Below are positions 1-6,509 of a stretch of 6,509 nucleotides of DNA, one piece after another. This DNA comes from Methylotenera_A sp031429035. Lineage in GTDB: Bacteria > Pseudomonadota > Gammaproteobacteria > Burkholderiales > Methylophilaceae. The DNA is taken from NCBI GenBank assembly GCA_031429035.1, contig JANOYU010000106.1, positions 1 through 6,509 of the forward strand, in the 5' to 3' direction. Under the pieces are notes generated by a model. The model was not told where the DNA came from. It saw nothing but the letters and a program-made list of their open reading frames with translations, and did no database searches. Positions within the stretch are counted from its first letter, which is position 1. Every line of letters begins with the position of its first letter. The translations under genes were made by a program, and so were the position numbers.

Positions 1-42
1 GTAGAAAAAGCAGGCGAAGCGATTAAAAAATCGACTCAGTAA
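1..42 (+). CDS. C-terminal end of an upstream gene, possibly an entericidin-type small lipoprotein (partial)
   Basis: Frame 1 reads VEKAGEAIKKSTQ and stops at TAA 40-42; the gene begins before the window. The pattern 'VEKAGEAI' followed by a short Lys/Ser/Gln tail resembles the end of entericidin A/B family lipoproteins, which are small (about 40-50 residues) and often end in a D-x-x-K-x-G-E-x-I helix. In several betaproteobacteria an entericidin-like gene lies among the leuC-leuD-leuB genes upstream of asd, which fits the context. Only 13 residues are visible, so the family call is an inference. The tail of another protein with a Lys/Glu-rich C-terminus is the alternative. It lies 25 bases upstream of asd, close enough for co-transcription. 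Confidence 0.45.
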   Translation, partial: VEKAGEAIKKSTQ

Positions 43-67
43 ATTAAATATAGATAACGGAATAACA

Positions 68-1195
68 ATGCTTAAAGTTGGTTTTATTGGTTGGCGCGGT
101 ATGGTTGGCAGTGTGCTGATTGCGCGCATGATGGAAGAAAATGATTTTGCGGATATTGAACCGCAATTCTTTACCACATCCAACGTGGGCGGCGCTGCAC
201 CAAATGTAGGCAAAGACTCTGCACCTTTAAAAGATGCTAGTAACATCAATGACTTAAAAGTAATGGATGTGATTATTACCTGTCAAGGCGGTGATTACAC
301 CTCAGACATTTTCCCAAAACTCAGAAATGCTGGCTGGCAAGGCCATTGGATAGACGCGGCATCTACTTTGCGTATGGAAGCAGATTCGGTGATTATTCTC
401 GACCCTGTGAACATGCATGTGATTAAAGATGCTTTAGCCCAAAAAGGAAAAGATGGTCGTGGTAAAAACTGGGTGGGCGGCAACTGTACGGTTTCATTGA
501 TGTTGATGGCCTTAAACGGCCTGTTTAAAGCCGATTTGATTGAATGGGTCACATCGATGACCTATCAAGCGGCTAGCGGTGCAGGCGCGCAGAATATGCG
601 TGAGTTGCTTAATCAAATGGGTGAGGCACATTTTGCCGCCAGCAAACTGTTGGCAGACCCAGCTTCGGCCATTTTAGACATTGACCGCACTATTGCAGGT
701 ACTTTGCGCGATGCAAAATTCCCGACTTCAAATTTTGGTGTGCCGCTGGCGGGCAGTTTGATTCCGTGGATAGACAAAGATTTAGGTAACGGCCAAAGCA
801 AAGAAGAATGGAAAGGCGGCGTGGAAACCAATAAAATCCTCGGCCGTACTAGCAACCCCATTCCTATCGATGGTCTGTGCGTGAGGATTGGCGCCATGCG
901 CTGCCACAGTCAGGCAATGACAATTAAACTGAAAAAAGATGTACCACTAGACGAAATTAGCCAAATGCTGGCTGAAGCGAATCAGTGGGCGAAAGTCATC
1001 CCTAATGAGCGCGAAGCGAGTATGCGCGAGCTTACCCCAGCCGCGGTGACAGGTAAACTAAATACGCCAGTCGGGCGTTTACGTAAGTTGAATATGGGTA
1101 ATGAGTATTTAAGCGCATTTACTGTTGGCGACCAGCTATTGTGGGGCGCTGCGGAGCCCTTACGGCGCATGTTGCGTATATTGGTAGCACGCTAG
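68..1195 (+). CDS. asd: Aspartate-semialdehyde dehydrogenase
   Basis: Cytoplasmic enzyme that reduces L-aspartyl-4-phosphate with NADPH to L-aspartate 4-semialdehyde, the branch point to lysine/diaminopimelate, threonine and methionine. The 375-residue product is of the E. coli type (about 367 residues). The N-terminal nucleotide-binding loop GFIGWRGMVGSVL is at residues 5-17. The catalytic cysteine is Cys140 in GGNCTVSLMLM, followed by the conserved TYQAASGAGAQNMRELL stretch. The active-site histidine is His280 in RIGAMRCHSQA, and the C-terminus VGDQLLWGAAEPLRRMLR is typical of the family. A short Lys/Gly-rich insert just before the catalytic motif (about residues 125-134) accounts for part of the extra length. 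The ATG at 68 is the only sensible start because the nucleotide-binding loop follows at once; a weak GGA ribosome binding site (59-61) lies six bases upstream. No frameshift or missing key residue is seen. Confidence 0.97.
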   Translation: MLKVGFIGWRGMVGSVLIARMMEENDFADIEPQFFTTSNVGGAAPNVGKDSAPLKDASNINDLKVMDVIITCQGGDYTSDIFPKLRNAGWQGHWIDAASTLRMEADSVIILDPVNMHVIKDALAQKGKDGRGKNWVGGNCTVSLMLMALNGLFKADLIEWVTSMTYQAASGAGAQNMRELLNQMGEAHFAASKLLADPASAILDIDRTIAGTLRDAKFPTSNFGVPLAGSLIPWIDKDLGNGQSKEEWKGGVETNKILGRTSNPIPIDGLCVRIGAMRCHSQAMTIKLKKDVPLDEISQMLAEANQWAKVIPNEREASMRELTPAAVTGKLNTPVGRLRKLNMGNEYLSAFTVGDQLLWGAAEPLRRMLRILVAR

Positions 1196-1253
1196 ATAAC
1201 AATTGAAGTTGCTGCAATTGATACAAAACGTTGATAAAAACCAACACTATTCA

Positions 1254-1282
1254 TAGTCAACCACATAGCTACTTAATATAAT
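1254..1282 (+). promoter_or_regulatory. Candidate sigma70-type promoter for fimV
   Basis: A perfect TATAAT hexamer at 1277-1282 is preceded, after a 17-base spacer, by TAGTCA at 1254-1259, which matches four of six positions of the -35 consensus. Transcription would begin near 1289 and leave a leader of about 75 bases before fimV. It lies in the 169-base gap after asd. The gap contains no clear rho-independent terminator, so read-through from asd is also possible. A second, weaker pairing (TTGATG 1312-1317 with TATATA 1336-1341) exists nearer the gene. The region is AT-rich, so chance matches are easy; this is a prediction from motif and position only. Confidence 0.4.
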
Positions 1283-1350
1283 GTGTATGATGAGCTTGCA
1301 ACTCTAACTAATTGATGTTATTTTTGTTATTGCAATATATAAGTAAATTT

Positions 1351-1358
1351 AAGGGTGG
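1351..1358 (+). promoter_or_regulatory. Ribosome binding site that fixes the GTG start of fimV
   Basis: AAGGGTGG ends six bases before the GTG at 1365 and is the best Shine-Dalgarno-like sequence in the leader. It supports the GTG start, which is also required to give a complete signal peptide. The next in-frame ATG is codon 15, inside the hydrophobic core of that signal, and would destroy it. Confidence 0.65.
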
Positions 1359-1364
1359 AATTAA

Positions 1365-4292
1365 GTGCATAACTCAAAATTAAAGCGTATTAGCGTTGCC
1401 TTGTGCATGGCGTTGGTGCCAATTTCTGTATTTGCCGCAGGCTTAGGCAAACTCAATGTCACGTCTGGCTTAGGCGAGCCACTGAAAGCAGACATCGAAT
1501 TAATTGCCGTCACCCCTGAAGAATTAAATAGTATTTCTGCCGCGATTGCCTCAGAAGAGGCGTATGCCATACAAGGCATAGAAAAACCTGCTTCGCACAA
1601 CACCATAAAAGTGGATGTGGCTAAAAATGCCGCTGGCGCACCAATTCTTAAATTAAAATCATCGCAGCCTATTAGCGAGCCATTTTTAGATATGCTGATT
1701 CAAGTCGATTGGGCTTCTGGTCGCCTGTTAAGAGAATATACCGTTTTGCTTGACCCACCTGGCTATACAGGAGAAGCTGACCCAAATGCGCAAACCGCGC
1801 AGCCACCGATGGTGAAATCATTCAGTAAAAATAAAAAAGACCAGATAGCTGATACCACAATGGCAGATGAGGGCGTCGCCAGTGCGCCTAGCAGTAAAAA
1901 ACCAAGCAAACGCACTAAAAAAATTAAACCAGTAGATGACACTGAAGCGCCGATGGAAACTGCAGGGGCAAACAGTGGCAACGACTACACCACGCAGCGT
2001 GGCGATACCCTGGCCAAAATCGCCCAAGATATGAAGCCTGAAGGTGTAAGCTTAGAGCAAATGTTGGTGGGCTTGTATCAAGCCAACCCAGAAGCGTTTC
2101 AAGGCAATATGAATCGCCTTAAAGTGGGCCAGATTTTACGTCAGCCATCGCAAGAAAACTTAAGTGCAGTATCTCGTCAGCAAGCCGCCAGCGAAATTAA
2201 AGTGCAAACAGCTAATTGGAACGCCTATCGCAATAAACTGGCTGGTATTGTGGCAGATAACGCACCCAGGGATACCGAAGCAAGCACGCAATCTGCGGGT
2301 GGAAAAATTAAAAGTGCGGCAGAAGATAAATCGACACCTGCCGTCACAGGGCCAAAAGATGTAGTGAAGCTATCGGCAGGTGAGGCCACTAATAAAGCAG
2401 ATTCGCAAGATATTAAAGCACTACAAGAAAAAATTACCGCACTGCAAGAAGAAGCCACCGCACGCGAAAAAAGTGTAAAAGAGGCGCAAGACAGAACTAG
2501 CGCGTTAGAAAAGCAAATTGCAGATATGCAGAAGTTGCTAGCACTTAAAAATAATGCCATGGCCGACAAACAAAATCAGGCTGCCGCAGATAGCAGCAAG
2601 CCTGCAGAAGTGCCAGTGACACCAGTTGAAGCTGAAAAACCTGCAGCGCCAGTTGAGCCAGCTAAACCTGTTGCAGCAGAACCTACAAAGCCAGCCGCAG
2701 AAGCAGCAGCTAAGCCACAAGTTACAGCTATGCCAGCCGCCGAGCCAATTGAGCAGCCTGGCTTTATAGCAAGTATGCTAGATGGCTTAAATTTAGGCTT
2801 GCTTGCACCATTAGGTGGTGCTTTGGCCTTATTAGGTGGTGGTTGGTTTTATTTACGTAAAAAACGTGAGAAAAACTTATCTGATTTCGAACAAGGCATT
2901 ATGACTTCTGGTGGTTTAAAAGCGAACACCGTGTTTGGTAATACGGCTAGCGCCAGTGTTGACACTGGTGACACCTCTTTCTTAACCGATTTTTCACAAA
3001 GTGCCAACGGTGGCATGATAGACACCAATGACGTTGACCCGATTGCTGAGGCCGAAGTGTACATGGCCTATGGCCGTGATGCACAAGCAGAAGAGATTTT
3101 AAAAGACGCCATTTCGAAAGAGCCTAAACGCCACGAATTACATCTAAAACTATTAGAGATGTACGCTGCCAGCAAAAATTTATCTGCATTTGAAACAATC
3201 GCAGGCGAGCTATATACTTCATTAGGCGCAGAAGACCCAACTTGGGCAAAAGTGGCAGAAATTGGTATTAAATTAGAGCCAAGCAACCCACTTTATCAAG
3301 CCAATAGCGCCCCAACAGGCATGAATGACCCTTTAGATGAAAACGATTTTTCTAATACGCCCTTAGCGGCAGAAAAAGATTTGGATTTTTCTTTTGATAA
3401 CGATGCATTAACGCAAGACTTTGCACCAGAACCTGCCAAAGCTGTGCTTGCGACAGAAGATACAAGTTTTGATTTGCCACAATTTGACGCTGACACTACG
3501 GTGGCAGAGCCACAAGCTTTGGTAGTTGATAATGATGCGCTCGATTTTGATATGGGTGATTTTGGTGAATTAAATACGACTCAAACTGTTGATAACGCAG
3601 CATTAGCAAGTAACGCCAGCGACGTAAGCTTTGGCAACACAATGCCAGCTATTGATATGCCAGAGTTTGATGCTCCTAAATTTATGCCTGAAGCTGCTAC
3701 CGAAGTAGCCGATACCATGACTGGTGCGGCTGATGACGCAATTGAATTTTTTACAGATGCAAAAGATGTTGTTGCAGACAAAGTAGATAGCGTTTCTGAT
3801 CAAGTTGAAGCGTTATCTGATTTTGGTGATTTAAATGCAGAGTCTTTTGACTTTTTATCTGCTGAAACGTCAGCAAGCGATGTGCCAGAGGCTGTTTTAG
3901 ACATCAGTGGTATGGAAACTGAGCTAAGCACAACAGATTTTACCAACGAGTTTGGTGGAGATACTGATTTTAACTTTGATGTAGAAACCATCACGCCAGA
4001 AGCCGCCAATTTTGAAGATGATGGCAAGCTAGAATTAAATCCATTTGATTTGACTACCATTGATTTAGATTTAAATAACAATGCCGAGATTGCTGCTAGC
4101 GTAGAGCAAGATGCTGAACTTAATCTTTCTGGTAATGAGCCGATAGAAGTAGAAACCAAGCTAGATTTAGTGGTGGCTTACATTGATATGGATGATAAAG
4201 AAGGGGCTGTTGAACTGCTAAATGAGGTGCTTAAAGAAGGTGGCGCTAATCAGCGTAAACGCGCCGAAGCGATGTTGGCAAAGCTTGCATAG
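1365..4292 (+). CDS. fimV: FimV-family inner-membrane scaffold protein (LysM and TPR domains)
   Basis: Predicted single-pass inner-membrane protein of 975 residues with FimV/HubP architecture. Residues 1-24 are a signal peptide (KLKR, hydrophobic core, cleavage near VFA-A). The FimV N-terminal domain follows (LGKLNVTSGLGEPLKADIEL, from about residue 27). A LysM peptidoglycan-binding domain lies at about 208-260, starting YTTQRGDTLAKIA. A heptad-like coiled coil covers about 346-402, then a Pro/Ala/Lys/Glu-rich linker 406-465. The transmembrane segment is about 475-497, ending in the stop-transfer cluster RKKRE. The cytoplasmic part has a TPR-like unit at 558-617, a long acidic Phe/Asp-rich region at about 655-928, and the conserved FimV C-terminal domain at 929-975 (ETKLDLVVAYIDMDDKEGA). 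In Pseudomonas, FimV supports type IV pilus assembly, twitching and cell polarity; in Vibrio, HubP organises the cell pole. The exact role here is inferred. The gene starts with GTG, stands between asd and a strong terminator, and seems intact. Confidence 0.93.
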   Translation: MHNSKLKRISVALCMALVPISVFAAGLGKLNVTSGLGEPLKADIELIAVTPEELNSISAAIASEEAYAIQGIEKPASHNTIKVDVAKNAAGAPILKLKSSQPISEPFLDMLIQVDWASGRLLREYTVLLDPPGYTGEADPNAQTAQPPMVKSFSKNKKDQIADTTMADEGVASAPSSKKPSKRTKKIKPVDDTEAPMETAGANSGNDYTTQRGDTLAKIAQDMKPEGVSLEQMLVGLYQANPEAFQGNMNRLKVGQILRQPSQENLSAVSRQQAASEIKVQTANWNAYRNKLAGIVADNAPRDTEASTQSAGGKIKSAAEDKSTPAVTGPKDVVKLSAGEATNKADSQDIKALQEKITALQEEATAREKSVKEAQDRTSALEKQIADMQKLLALKNNAMADKQNQAAADSSKPAEVPVTPVEAEKPAAPVEPAKPVAAEPTKPAAEAAAKPQVTAMPAAEPIEQPGFIASMLDGLNLGLLAPLGGALALLGGGWFYLRKKREKNLSDFEQGIMTSGGLKANTVFGNTASASVDTGDTSFLTDFSQSANGGMIDTNDVDPIAEAEVYMAYGRDAQAEEILKDAISKEPKRHELHLKLLEMYAASKNLSAFETIAGELYTSLGAEDPTWAKVAEIGIKLEPSNPLYQANSAPTGMNDPLDENDFSNTPLAAEKDLDFSFDNDALTQDFAPEPAKAVLATEDTSFDLPQFDADTTVAEPQALVVDNDALDFDMGDFGELNTTQTVDNAALASNASDVSFGNTMPAIDMPEFDAPKFMPEAATEVADTMTGAADDAIEFFTDAKDVVADKVDSVSDQVEALSDFGDLNAESFDFLSAETSASDVPEAVLDISGMETELSTTDFTNEFGGDTDFNFDVETITPEAANFEDDGKLELNPFDLTTIDLDLNNNAEIAASVEQDAELNLSGNEPIEVETKLDLVVAYIDMDDKEGAVELLNEVLKEGGANQRKRAEAMLAKLA
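3557..3836 (+). repeat. Near-identical 19-base direct repeat inside fimV
   Basis: TGATTTTGGTGAATTAAAT at 3557-3575 recurs at 3818-3836 with one change (A to T at the thirteenth base). They encode DFGELN (residues 732-737) and DFGDLN (819-824). The copies flank a helix-prone segment in the acidic cytoplasmic part of the protein. This is an internal coding repeat, not a mobile element; it may mark an old duplication or simply repeated use of a short linear motif. Confidence 0.6.
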
Positions 4293-4306
4293 CTCGCTAA
4301 TTTTTT

Positions 4307-4334
4307 AAAAAACCGGGTTCAGCCCGGTTTTTTT
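4307..4334 (+). terminator. Rho-independent terminator after fimV, probably bidirectional
   Basis: The five-pair GC stem CCGGG (4313-4317) and CCCGG (4323-4327) closes a TTCAG loop (4318-4322). It is extended by six A-T pairs (A 4307-4312 with T 4328-4333), and seven T residues follow the stem. It starts 14 bases after the fimV stop. The A run on the left arm gives a U tract on the other strand as well, so it could act in both directions, although no minus-strand gene is seen here. It separates fimV from the next transcription unit. Confidence 0.92.
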
Positions 4335-4341
4335 ATGATGG

Positions 4342-4370
4342 TTTACAAAACGTTAATAATTACGCATAAA
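4342..4370 (+). promoter_or_regulatory. Weak candidate promoter for the membrane protein-truA-trpF unit
   Basis: A promoter is expected between the terminator and the gene at 4378, a space of only 43 bases. TTTACA (4342-4347) and CATAAA (4365-4370) are 17 bases apart, each matching the sigma70 consensus only partly. An alternative is AATAAT at 4355-4360 with the poor -35 hexamer TTTATG at 4332-4337. With the first pairing the transcript would start almost at the ATG and have next to no leader. The support is mainly positional. Confidence 0.25.
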
Positions 4371-4377
4371 ATATTAC

Positions 4378-5055
4378 ATGTTTAAAATGAATATTATAAC
4401 GCAGCTAATCGGGTTTTTTGTGATGGCAGCAGGCGTTAATTGGCTGCATTTACCAGGCTTAATGATTGTTTCACTCGGGTTATTGGTGATCATTGTGTTG
4501 CGTAAAAAGTTTTCTGGTTTTTTAAACACATTGTTGCGCTTTAAATGGTTTTTTTTAGTTTTAATTATGATTTTTTCATTTAATACGCCTGGCGAACACG
4601 TGGCATTTTGGCCATTATCGGCTGACTCAAGCATCAGCCCAAGTTATGAAGGCCTGCAGGCGGGCTTAACACAACTGTTAAGAATCGTCACAATACTAGC
4701 TGGCTTGTTTATCATTATGGCGCTTAACAGCAAACAGCAATTAATTTCTGGCCTTTATTTTATCTTTTTACCACTTCAATATTTAGGGCTAAAAGTAGAA
4801 CGTTTTGCTGCGCGGCTATGGCTAACGCTGCATTATGTAGAGACGCAAAGTGCCGAAAAGATGACCAACAAAGCTAATGGTCACTTTTTTAGTCAATTAA
4901 AACAATTAACGCAATTAAAAATTGACACCCAAAATAAAGCCTTCGAAACGACATCAATCATATTAGAAAAGCCTGTGTTTAATTGCTTGGATTATGCTGC
5001 AATCGCCATATTGCTAATATTAATTGGGCTTGGCTTTACCAAGGCATTTGCATGA
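4378..5055 (+). CDS. CbiQ/EcfT-like integral membrane protein, function unknown
   Basis: A 225-residue hydrophobic protein with predicted membrane segments at about 6-23, 26-41, 54-69, 99-118, 121-138 and 205-223. Residues 52-155 follow the pattern of the CbiQ/EcfT transmembrane (T) component of energy-coupling factor transporters: LRFKWFFLVLIMIFSF, a polar loop, SYEGLQAGLTQLLRIVTIL, then LPLQYLGLKVERFAARLWL. A true T component binds two ATPases through Ala-Arg-Gly/Ser helices. Here the segment after HYVET reads NKANGHFF, with no clear Ala-Arg-Gly, and no ATPase or substrate-binding gene is in view, so transport is not established. No Shine-Dalgarno sequence precedes the ATG at 4378; the ATG at 4387 (codon 4) is an alternative with none either. 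The last bases overlap the truA start (ATGA), suggesting coupled translation. The gene looks more AT-rich than its neighbours, with long T runs. Confidence 0.72.
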   Translation: MFKMNIITQLIGFFVMAAGVNWLHLPGLMIVSLGLLVIIVLRKKFSGFLNTLLRFKWFFLVLIMIFSFNTPGEHVAFWPLSADSSISPSYEGLQAGLTQLLRIVTILAGLFIIMALNSKQQLISGLYFIFLPLQYLGLKVERFAARLWLTLHYVETQSAEKMTNKANGHFFSQLKQLTQLKIDTQNKAFETTSIILEKPVFNCLDYAAIAILLILIGLGFTKAFA

Positions 5056-5846
5056 TGCGTATTGCGCTGTGTATCGAGTATGATGGTGCGCCTTATTGTG
5101 GCTGGCAAAGCCAAACTAAGCAATGCGGTGTGCAAGATTTTTTAGAAAATGCCATACAAAACATTGCCGAACACGCTATACGCATACACGCTGCAGGACG
5201 CACCGATACTGGGGTGCATGGTTTAGCGCAAATTGTACATTTTGATACTGAAACTGTTCGGCCAGATAGCGCTTGGGTGCGCGGCGCCAATGCATTTTTA
5301 CCGATAAGCATTCGTGTGCAGTGGGCAAAATTAATAGATGAAACTCTGGCTGATGAATTTCACGCACGATTTTCGGCGCAGCAGCGCAGGTACCAATATT
5401 TGCTGGTAAACACGCCCATAGCGCCCGCCATTAATGCCACTAAAGCGGGCTGGTATCATTTGCCTTTAGATATTGGCGCTATGCAAGCGGGCATTGCCTT
5501 TTTGCAGGGGGAACACGATTTTAGCGCTTTTCGTGCGAGTGAGTGCCAAGCGAAATCGCCAATTAAAAATTTGCAAATAGCCACAGTTAAACAGTACGGC
5601 GATTATTTTGTATTTGAGTTTGCAGCCAATGCTTTTTTACAACACCAAGTGCGTAATATGGTGGGGGCGCTTATTTATGTAGGCAATAACAAGTATTCGC
5701 CAGAGTTCATTAAACAATTACTAACAAAACAAGATCGCACCTTATCGCCACCAACATTCTCGCCCAATGGCTTGTATTTAGCGGGTGTGCAATATGATCA
5801 AAAATTTGATTTACCCAATACACAGCGCTCACTAATACTGATTTAA
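5052..5846 (+). CDS. truA: tRNA pseudouridine(38-40) synthase
   Basis: Cytoplasmic enzyme that converts uridines 38, 39 and 40 in the anticodon arm of many tRNAs to pseudouridine, which helps reading-frame fidelity. The product has 264 residues, normal for TruA. The N-terminal strand IALCIEYDGAPYCGWQ is followed by the catalytic motif AAGRTDTGVHG, in which the nucleophile is Asp52. Further family motifs are FHARFSAQQRRYQYLL (about 103-118, including the conserved Arg/Tyr), FRASECQAKSP (160-170) and ANAFLQHQVRNMVGALIYVG (192-211). Two adjacent ATGs are possible, 5052 and 5055. I chose 5052 because AAGG (5041-5044) sits seven bases upstream and because it gives the common ATGA overlap with the preceding stop codon; 5055 would give the equally good N-terminus MRIALC. 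A longer reading frame back to TTG 4983 lies inside the upstream gene and adds no homologous residues. No defect is seen. Confidence 0.96.
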   Translation: MMRIALCIEYDGAPYCGWQSQTKQCGVQDFLENAIQNIAEHAIRIHAAGRTDTGVHGLAQIVHFDTETVRPDSAWVRGANAFLPISIRVQWAKLIDETLADEFHARFSAQQRRYQYLLVNTPIAPAINATKAGWYHLPLDIGAMQAGIAFLQGEHDFSAFRASECQAKSPIKNLQIATVKQYGDYFVFEFAANAFLQHQVRNMVGALIYVGNNKYSPEFIKQLLTKQDRTLSPPTFSPNGLYLAGVQYDQKFDLPNTQRSLILI

Positions 5847-5885
5847 CTGACAAGCTGTCGTGTTTCAGCTACGCTTATATATATG

Positions 5886-6509
5886 ATGAGAACTAGAGTA
5901 AAAATATGTGGCATCACGCGGGTTGAGGATGCGCTTGGCGCCGTGCATGCAGGTGCAGATGCGATTGGCTTGGTGTTTTACGCGCCAAGCCCGCGCTGTG
6001 TAAGTGTTGCCCAAGCCCAAGCCATTATTGCCGCCATGCCGCCATTTATCAGCGTTGTGGGCTTGTTTGTGAATGCCACAATAGCAGAAATTCAATCTAT
6101 ATTAGCCCAAGTACATCTTGATGTTATTCAGTTTCATGGCGACGAAACGCCGCAAGATTGTGAGCAAGCAAGCGCACAAATAAACTTGCCTTATTACAAA
6201 GCAATTCGCGTAAAGCCTGATACAAATTTGTTACAATATGCAATTGATTTTAAAGCGGCTAAAGCGCTGTTATTAGATACTTATAGCGAGCAAGCTTATG
6301 GCGGCACAGGCCATGTGTTTGATTGGAATTTAATCCCTAAAAACTTGACTAAGCCTGTGATATTAGCCGGCGGCTTGGTGCCAGAAAATGTGGCGGATGC
6401 GATTAAACAAGTGCAGCCTTATGCAGTAGATGTAAGCGGCGGCGTGGAGCTAACCAAAGGCATAAAAAGTGCAGATAAGATTGCTGCATTTATGCAAGCA
6501 CTGAAAGAA
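5886..6509 (+). CDS. trpF: Phosphoribosylanthranilate isomerase (3' end cut by window edge)
   Basis: Third step of tryptophan synthesis: Amadori rearrangement of N-(5-phosphoribosyl)anthranilate to CdRP in the cytoplasm. The frame is open from 5886 to the last base, 208 codons with no stop. As the family is about 200-215 residues, it is essentially complete and lacks only a few codons or the stop. TIM-barrel landmarks are the start MRTRVKICGITR with the general-base cysteine Cys8, ADAIGLVFYAPSPRCV, DVIQFHGDE, and the general acid Asp131 in LLLDTY. These are followed by GGTGHVFDW and the phosphate-binding loops AGGL (161-164) and DVSGGVE (182-188). An ATG one codon upstream (5883) is equally possible; no ribosome binding site decides, and I prefer 5886 because MRTRVKICG is the usual family start. 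It lies 39 bases after truA, probably in the same transcript, and trpB and trpA usually follow in betaproteobacteria. Confidence 0.95.
   Translation, partial: MRTRVKICGITRVEDALGAVHAGADAIGLVFYAPSPRCVSVAQAQAIIAAMPPFISVVGLFVNATIAEIQSILAQVHLDVIQFHGDETPQDCEQASAQINLPYYKAIRVKPDTNLLQYAIDFKAAKALLLDTYSEQAYGGTGHVFDWNLIPKNLTKPVILAGGLVPENVADAIKQVQPYAVDVSGGVELTKGIKSADKIAAFMQALKE

Noticed and set aside
1200..1219. CAATTG pair after asd as a terminator or operator
   Set aside because: The two six-base palindromes are AT-rich and nine bases apart, with no T run; such short words are expected by chance in this composition.
2164..2364. Plus-strand 66-codon frame inside fimV
   Set aside because: It lies wholly inside the well-supported fimV frame, with no homology or translation signal.
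2225..2569. Minus-strand open frame of 114 codons opposite the FimV coiled coil
   Set aside because: Its Ser/Ala/Cys/Leu-rich composition is what the reverse complement of Glu/Lys/Ala coiled-coil codons gives. No ribosome binding site or domain supports it.
2580..2760. Ala/Pro/Lys/Glu-rich repeats in fimV as a possible tandem repeat or CRISPR-like array
   Set aside because: The repeats are imperfect codon-level runs (PAEP/PAKP/PVEAEKPAAP) forming a flexible linker before the membrane segment; there are no regular repeat-spacer units.
3800..4159. Minus-strand open frame of 119 codons opposite the 3' part of fimV
   Set aside because: It is Ser/Leu/Lys-rich, low complexity, has no recognisable domain or start signal, and mirrors the codon pattern of the acidic FimV tail; it is an antisense shadow.
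5853..5870. Inverted repeat AGCTG...CAGCT between truA and trpF as a possible terminator
   Set aside because: The five-pair stem with an eight-base loop is weak and no T run follows, so termination is unlikely; trpF probably remains in the truA transcript.
5847..5880. CTGACA with a downstream TTATAT as a separate trpF promoter
   Set aside because: The -35 box is good, but the TTATAT is 22 bases away and the hexamer at the right spacing (TACGCT) is poor, so I did not annotate it.

Overview
This is an ordinary chromosomal stretch of a moderately AT-rich proteobacterium, most likely a betaproteobacterium. The order asd, fimV, (membrane protein), truA, trpF, all on the plus strand, is the layout known from Betaproteobacteria. 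The base composition and protein style would fit a methylotroph such as Methylotenera (Methylophilaceae). That genus-level guess is inference from gene order and cannot be proven from the window.

Layout. Bases 1-42 are the last codons of an upstream gene whose residues resemble the tail of a small entericidin-type lipoprotein. At 68-1195 is asd (aspartate-semialdehyde dehydrogenase). A 169-base gap follows, with a candidate promoter and a good ribosome binding site. Then comes a large fimV-type gene (1365-4292, GTG start), closed by a clear rho-independent terminator (4307-4334). A second transcription unit starts after it: a 225-residue CbiQ/EcfT-like membrane protein (4378-5055), truA (5052-5846, overlapping it by 4 bases) and trpF (5886 to the window edge). 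The trpF gene reaches the edge without a stop codon but is nearly full length.

Functions. asd supplies the aspartate pathway (lysine/diaminopimelate, threonine, methionine). The FimV protein is an inner-membrane peptidoglycan-binding scaffold of the kind tied to type IV pili, polarity and type II secretion. TruA modifies tRNA anticodon arms, and TrpF carries out the third step of tryptophan synthesis, probably ahead of trpB and trpA outside the window. The genes do not form one pathway; this is a conserved housekeeping neighbourhood.

I found no mobile element, CRISPR array, tRNA, rRNA or defence system, and no convincing new system. The least explained item is the stand-alone CbiQ-like protein, which lacks clear coupling motifs and has no ATPase or substrate-binding partner in view. 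The long acidic cytoplasmic part of FimV is the other region worth a second look.
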